Of a stretch of 19,305 nt of DNA, positions 16,615-19,305 are shown piece by piece. Position 1 is the stretch's first letter. Every line of letters begins with the position of its first letter. Source of the stretch: Prevotellaceae bacterium UBA1710 (GTDB lineage Bacteria > Bacteroidota > Bacteroidia > Bacteroidales > Bacteroidaceae); NCBI GenBank assembly GCA_002317355.1, contig DCJC01000032.1, forward strand, positions 1 through 19,305. The letters run 5' to 3'. The notes under the pieces were generated by a model that saw only the letters and a list, made by a program, of their open reading frames with translations, searched no databases and had not been told where the DNA came from. The position numbers and the translations under genes are program-made.

Positions 16615-16667
16615 TTTTAGCAAATTATTACTATACTTGATAAAAACAAAAAGAGTGGAAACCTCAG

Positions 16668-18257
16668 TTATCTACAGAACTCTCTGTACGAAGAATTAAA
16701 GAAATAATAGATAAGTCGGAATAGCCATACCACAATAGCTCCGCAAACAAATCCGGAAATATGACCGCTCATGCTGATGTCACTACGGAAACTGCCAACA
16801 AGATTGATAGCCAATATCACAAGAGCAACAAAGAACCATAATATTGCCCCATCAGACCTTTTCCTACGTTTAAACGACAATGATTCACCGATAAACAAAG
16901 ACATGAAAGCTCCATACAAGCCAAATACGCCACCCGATGCCCCTATCACGCTACTCTCGGAGTATAAAACGGCAAAAACAATGGACAAGGCACCACTTAT
17001 CAAGAACACAAGAAAAATATCCCTACCATAAAGGTAACGGCATAATAGGAAGGCACCAAAGGCATACCCCATCATATTGCCAAAGATGTGCATAAAGTCC
17101 CTATGAATAAACATACTGGTGACGATTCTCCACCACTCACCATCAACGAGAAGCGAGGCTGGTGTACATGCTCCTGACTCATCAAAAAGCTGATGATTAC
17201 TTCCTACCGGGTTGTAACCATTGAATATCATATACAATCCCCAACCAATCATAAGCAACGGAGGCAACAGCACTAAGACATTCCCCTTGTGTAATAACAA
17301 ATACGAAAGAACGCCATGCGTTATTTCAGAAGAGAATTTCCTGCTATCATCATATTCATACAATGACGCTCCTCCCGAAAGTTCATAGATCAAAAACAAC
17401 AGCACCACAAGAACAACGAGAGTCACCAGGATTATTACCACATTATTCCAGCATCCGTTAACCTTATCATCGGAAATTTCAAGCAAGACTACATCTTTCT
17501 TAGCCGAGACAGGAACTCCATACAGATAAGAAGCAGCTTCCATATACTTCTCAATATTATCGCTCTGGTGTATAACCTTGAAGAAACGAGCATTCACAGC
17601 ATCAACCTTTATCGTGCCTCTTGTGTTATTTTCAAATTCAGACGCACACCTTTGCAATTTCTCGTAAGACTGACCTATATACCCCAAATCATCTTTGGTC
17701 ACAGAACAGACAAAAGCGCCCTCCATATCCTTCAGCGGACATACCTGATATACACAAAATACAAACTTATCAGAACTACGTGATTGTGTACGAATATAGC
17801 TATCCGTAGTATAGTTGTATGAACTGGTATCAGGTTCTATCTTTTCCACATACAGATAATTCGCATTCCTTATCTCTTCCCTTGACAAATCAGTAAGTTT
17901 TTCTACGCTTATCACCTTCATTGTAGCATCTTCTACAAGGTACTCAGCATTCATCATTATTACCCCGGAAGATATAGTGACAAGAGAAAAGACCAAGCCT
18001 TCCCACTTATCATTTGCAGAAGACATTTCATGCCAAACCAAAATCAACACAAAAAGAGATAATGCAATAGGGATAAACATTTCTGGAATCTCACTCTTCA
18101 TCATAGGGAACCAATCATAAGACAGCCAAAACCATCTTATGACGATCCATACCACTGCAAAAAACAATATACACGACACAATTTTCACAACAATCGAAAA
18201 AACAGATAACTTTCTTCTCATAAGTATGGTGCGCAAAATTATTTTTATAATGATCAT
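16668..18257 (-). CDS. Rhomboid intramembrane serine protease with N-terminal extension
   Basis: A 529-residue protein (numbered from the ATG at 18257). Hydrophobic segments near residues 19-45, 62-77 and 88-104 are followed by a soluble, probably extracytoplasmic region (about 105-265), another helix (273-294), and then a complete rhomboid domain. Active-site features are all present: Ser441 in GASGGVFG, His499 in SGHISG, and HRDFMHIFGN with His390 and Asn394 at the oxyanion positions. It should cleave transmembrane substrates in the inner membrane; the substrate is unknown. The gene is more A+T-rich than its neighbours and does not share their preference for C-ending codons. The start is uncertain. 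The ATG at 18257 touches a MITE, an ATG at 18221 (MRRKLSVFS) is equally plausible, and the ancestral start may be at 18584. Just past the stop is a T-rich run on the minus strand without a strong stem. Confidence 0.87.
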   Translation of the reverse strand: MIIIKIILRTILMRRKLSVFSIVVKIVSCILFFAVVWIVIRWFWLSYDWFPMMKSEIPEMFIPIALSLFVLILVWHEMSSANDKWEGLVFSLVTISSGVIMMNAEYLVEDATMKVISVEKLTDLSREEIRNANYLYVEKIEPDTSSYNYTTDSYIRTQSRSSDKFVFCVYQVCPLKDMEGAFVCSVTKDDLGYIGQSYEKLQRCASEFENNTRGTIKVDAVNARFFKVIHQSDNIEKYMEAASYLYGVPVSAKKDVVLLEISDDKVNGCWNNVVIILVTLVVLVVLLFLIYELSGGASLYEYDDSRKFSSEITHGVLSYLLLHKGNVLVLLPPLLMIGWGLYMIFNGYNPVGSNHQLFDESGACTPASLLVDGEWWRIVTSMFIHRDFMHIFGNMMGYAFGAFLLCRYLYGRDIFLVFLISGALSIVFAVLYSESSVIGASGGVFGLYGAFMSLFIGESLSFKRRKRSDGAILWFFVALVILAINLVGSFRSDISMSGHISGFVCGAIVVWLFRLIYYFFNSSYREFCR

Positions 18258-18258
18258 A

Positions 18259-18487
18259 GGTGGGTTCTATAAATTAGCTTTGGCAGATTTCTTGACTATT
18301 TCCGAGGTCAAATTGTAAACGAGCGAAAGAGTTATGCGGGCATCGCTCGGCACTTGTGACGCTCTGCCTTCAGTGCAGAGAACGACTGAGCGAGATTGCA
18401 ATTTGAACCGAAAAGAGTCGGAAAGATGACAAAACGTCCAACCCATCAATGTTAAACTTCTTACGGTGGTAATTTATAGAACCCACC
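18259..18487. mobile_element. 229-bp MITE with TA flanks at the rhomboid start
   Basis: The 20 bases TAGGTGGGTTCTATAAATTA (18257-18276) are the exact reverse complement of 18470-18489. If the TA at each end is the target duplication, as in Tc1/mariner and IS630-type transposition, the element proper is 18259-18487. Its interior has no real ORF but can fold back further: TCAAATTG near 18309 with CAATTTGA near 18399, and CTCTGC/GCAGAG in the centre. This shape is that of a non-autonomous, hairpin-like MITE. Confidence 0.7.
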
Positions 18488-18488
18488 T

Positions 18489-18584
18489 AAATGTAGTAGT
18501 ATGACTTTCTGCCTTTCGCTCTTGGCCTTCGAGTTCTTGGCTTATGTCGTTTGTGTTGTTCTTGTTTCTCCCATTATCTTCCAT
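18489..18584 (-). pseudogene. Possible severed 5' end of the rhomboid gene
   Basis: On the minus strand an ATG at 18584 opens 32 codons (starting MEDNGRNKNNTNDISQELEG and ending HTTTF) that run into the MITE and stop there after four further codons. If the element and one TA are removed, these codons join the rhomboid ATG at 18257 in frame (ACA TTT ATG ATC). The segment is hydrophilic, as expected for a cytoplasmic tail before the first helix. Because 32 open codons are not rare by chance, this is an inference. Confidence 0.4.
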
Positions 18585-18593
18585 TGAAAAATG

Positions 18594-18615
18594 GGAGTCA
18601 TAGCGGAGTCATAGC
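18594..18615 (-). repeat. 11-bp tandem duplication
   Basis: GGAGTCATAGC occurs twice head to tail (18594-18604 and 18605-18615). On the minus strand it reads CCGCTATGACT twice, close to the CCGCTGTAAGT tandem pair at 749-770 and also immediately repeated. It lies just upstream of the putative ancestral rhomboid ATG. Confidence 0.6.
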
Positions 18616-18673
18616 GGAACCATGAGGGAGGTGTTTGGGGTGAATCTGTTCGCCGCACTCATTAGTATCTACT

Positions 18674-18717
18674 CCCCCTGTGGGGGGTGAGGGGGGCAGT
18701 CCCTCTCTTGGAGAGGG
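18674..18717. repeat. GC-rich intergenic hairpin island
   Basis: CCCCC/GGGGG with a TGT loop (18674-18686) and CCCTCTC/GAGAGGG with a TTG loop (18701-18717) stand in otherwise A+T-rich DNA. It is the third member of the hairpin class seen at 5694 and 13285. If the promoter at 18757 is real, this lies in the transcribed leader. Confidence 0.5.
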
Positions 18718-18756
18718 CGGAGGGAGAGGCCGCCCTTCTTCTTCCGAATCACAATG

Positions 18757-18787
18757 CAAAGGTACTAAAAAAAATTGAGGTATGAAA
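18757..18787 (-). promoter_or_regulatory. Candidate promoter reading toward the rhomboid gene
   Basis: On the minus strand TTTC (18784-18787) is followed after 19 bases by TACCTTTG (18757-18764), matching the -33/-7 layout of Bacteroidetes promoters with an exact -7. It points toward the rhomboid gene. The ATG at 18584 is about 170 bases downstream; the present rhomboid ATG is 500 bases downstream, across the MITE. Confidence 0.45.
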
Positions 18788-18900
18788 GGAAAATGAGAAA
18801 AATTTTGCAAAATAACAAAAAAATAATTGTTTTTAGAGTTGTAACTTCTTGATAGTCAATTAATAAAAATTCGAAAAAAGGAAATTGGAGATATATCTAT

Positions 18901-19027
18901 CTAACATATAACTGTTAGATAACAGAGAGAGGGGGGAATATGTCTTCTATCCCCATTATATATATATAATATATGAAGTTATAAGGTATGGTTTAGGTGT
19001 GTGTGTTACCTAACAGTTATATGTTAG
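18901..19027. repeat. Paired CTAACA-N6-TGTTAG dyads in inverted orientation
   Basis: CTAACATATAACTGTTAG (18901-18918) is exactly repeated as its reverse complement at 19010-19027, and the match continues inward to 24 bp with one mismatch. Each copy is itself a dyad with CTAACA and TGTTAG half-sites. The 91 bases between the 18-bp arms hold a GGGGGG block and an alternating A/T tract. This looks like two operator-type sites for one dimeric protein, or a MITE-like element. Confidence 0.6.
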
Positions 19028-19078
19028 GTTGTTATAGAAATGAGAATAATAGCCATTCATTTGAAGGTTTCAAAATAA

Positions 19079-19163
19079 TTAAGGTGGGTTCTATAAAGAA
19101 CAAGGTCAACATCGTGGCATTGCTGCTCTGATGTCGACCTTGTTCTTTGTTAAACCCTTTTAA
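19079..19163. mobile_element. 85-bp hairpin element sharing the MITE tip
   Basis: The arms AAAGAACAAGGTCAACATC (19095-19113) and 19130-19148 pair at 18 of 19 positions. The pairing continues imperfectly outward to TTAA at both ends (19079-19082 and 19160-19163). The left tip, AGGTGGGTTCTATAAA (19082-19097), is identical for 16 bases to the ends of the 229-bp MITE. The interior is different. It may be a smaller relative mobilised by the same transposase. Confidence 0.5.
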
Positions 19164-19173
19164 TACAATCTGT
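19159..19173 (+). repeat. 15-bp direct repeat, right copy
   Basis: TTTAATACAATCTGT, identical and in the same orientation as 16600-16614. It overlaps the end of the 85-bp hairpin element. Confidence 0.4.
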
Positions 19174-19305
19174 AATTACCTTCTTAGCTAATTCCGTCGA
19201 GATGTTCCCCTAAATCAAATTTCAGTTTTAACAATGTTGAGTGACCGTCTTTTATTCGTCACTTCACATAAATCTTACACTTATTTCCGAGTGCAAAGGT
19301 ATGAA

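Larger units (their letters stand above)
18765..19305. other. Right-hand non-coding region
   Basis: About 540 bases without a credible gene. It contains the paired dyads at 18901-19027, a TATATATA tract near 18958-18975, a GT run near 18997-19006, the hairpin element at 19079-19163 and the 15-bp repeat at 19159-19173. Near the edge, CAAAGGTA (19294-19301) is a possible minus-strand -7 element, but its -33 region lies outside the window. No ORF worth reporting follows it. Confidence 0.5.

Noticed and set aside
18267..18449. 60-codon minus-strand frame inside the MITE
   Set aside because: It covers the folded interior of a non-autonomous element and shows no transposase motif.
18501..18587. 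28-codon hydrophobic plus-strand frame (MTFCLSLLAF...)
   Set aside because: It is antisense to the putative rhomboid 5' segment and has no ribosome-binding site; its hydrophobic look comes from the complementary A-rich codons.
18598..18810. 70-codon minus-strand frame rich in Pro and Ser
   Set aside because: It is a translation of the GC-rich hairpin island and tandem repeat.
1..19305. CRISPR arrays, tRNA or rRNA genes, integrases
   Set aside because: No regularly spaced repeat series, tRNA-like fold, rRNA sequence or recombinase motif was seen on either strand.

Overview
The window looks like a chromosomal segment from a Bacteroidales bacterium, most probably Prevotella/Segatella. The grounds are the neighbouring pyrG and yidC genes, a DUF3078-type outer-membrane protein, a DUF6266-like protein, promoter elements of the Bacteroidetes type (TAnnTTTG) and GC-rich intergenic hairpins. 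I assign taxonomy from gene content only.

Layout. Bases 1-861 are mostly A+T-rich non-coding DNA full of dyads, with an ambiguous gene fragment at the left edge. They are followed by a 304-aa DUF6266-like gene of unknown function. Bases 1777-2165 hold several hairpins and a heptanucleotide tandem repeat that runs into the ribosome-binding site of a 12-helix MFS transporter. A bidirectional terminator separates that gene from a convergent PIF1-type helicase with a C-terminal helix-turn-helix region. A DUF3078 outer-membrane protein follows on the same minus strand. Divergent from it, a sigma-ABfr-like promoter drives pyrG (CTP synthase) and yidC (membrane-protein insertase), which form a tight operon. 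Next on the plus strand come a secreted S9-family serine peptidase resembling DPP5, an MFS transporter and a POT-family peptide transporter. The peptidase and POT, perhaps with the MFS protein, make a plausible peptide-salvage module: periplasmic clipping of dipeptides, then import. A strong terminator and a small inverted-repeat element close this block.

The right 2.7 kb is different in character. It holds a more A+T-rich minus-strand gene for a rhomboid protease with an unusual N-terminal membrane and extracytoplasmic module, then about 1 kb of repeat-rich non-coding DNA. That DNA contains a 229-bp element with perfect inverted ends, flanked by TA, lying exactly at the rhomboid ATG. Removing the element and one TA in silico joins a 32-codon open segment in frame to the rhomboid gene. 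I read this as a MITE that probably cut off the gene's original 5' end.

No tRNA, rRNA, CRISPR array, integrase or transposase gene was seen. I did not find a clearly new multi-gene system. The most worthwhile leads are the MITE/rhomboid junction, the DPP5-MFS-POT cluster with a variant POT proton motif, and the paired dyads in the two flanking non-coding regions.
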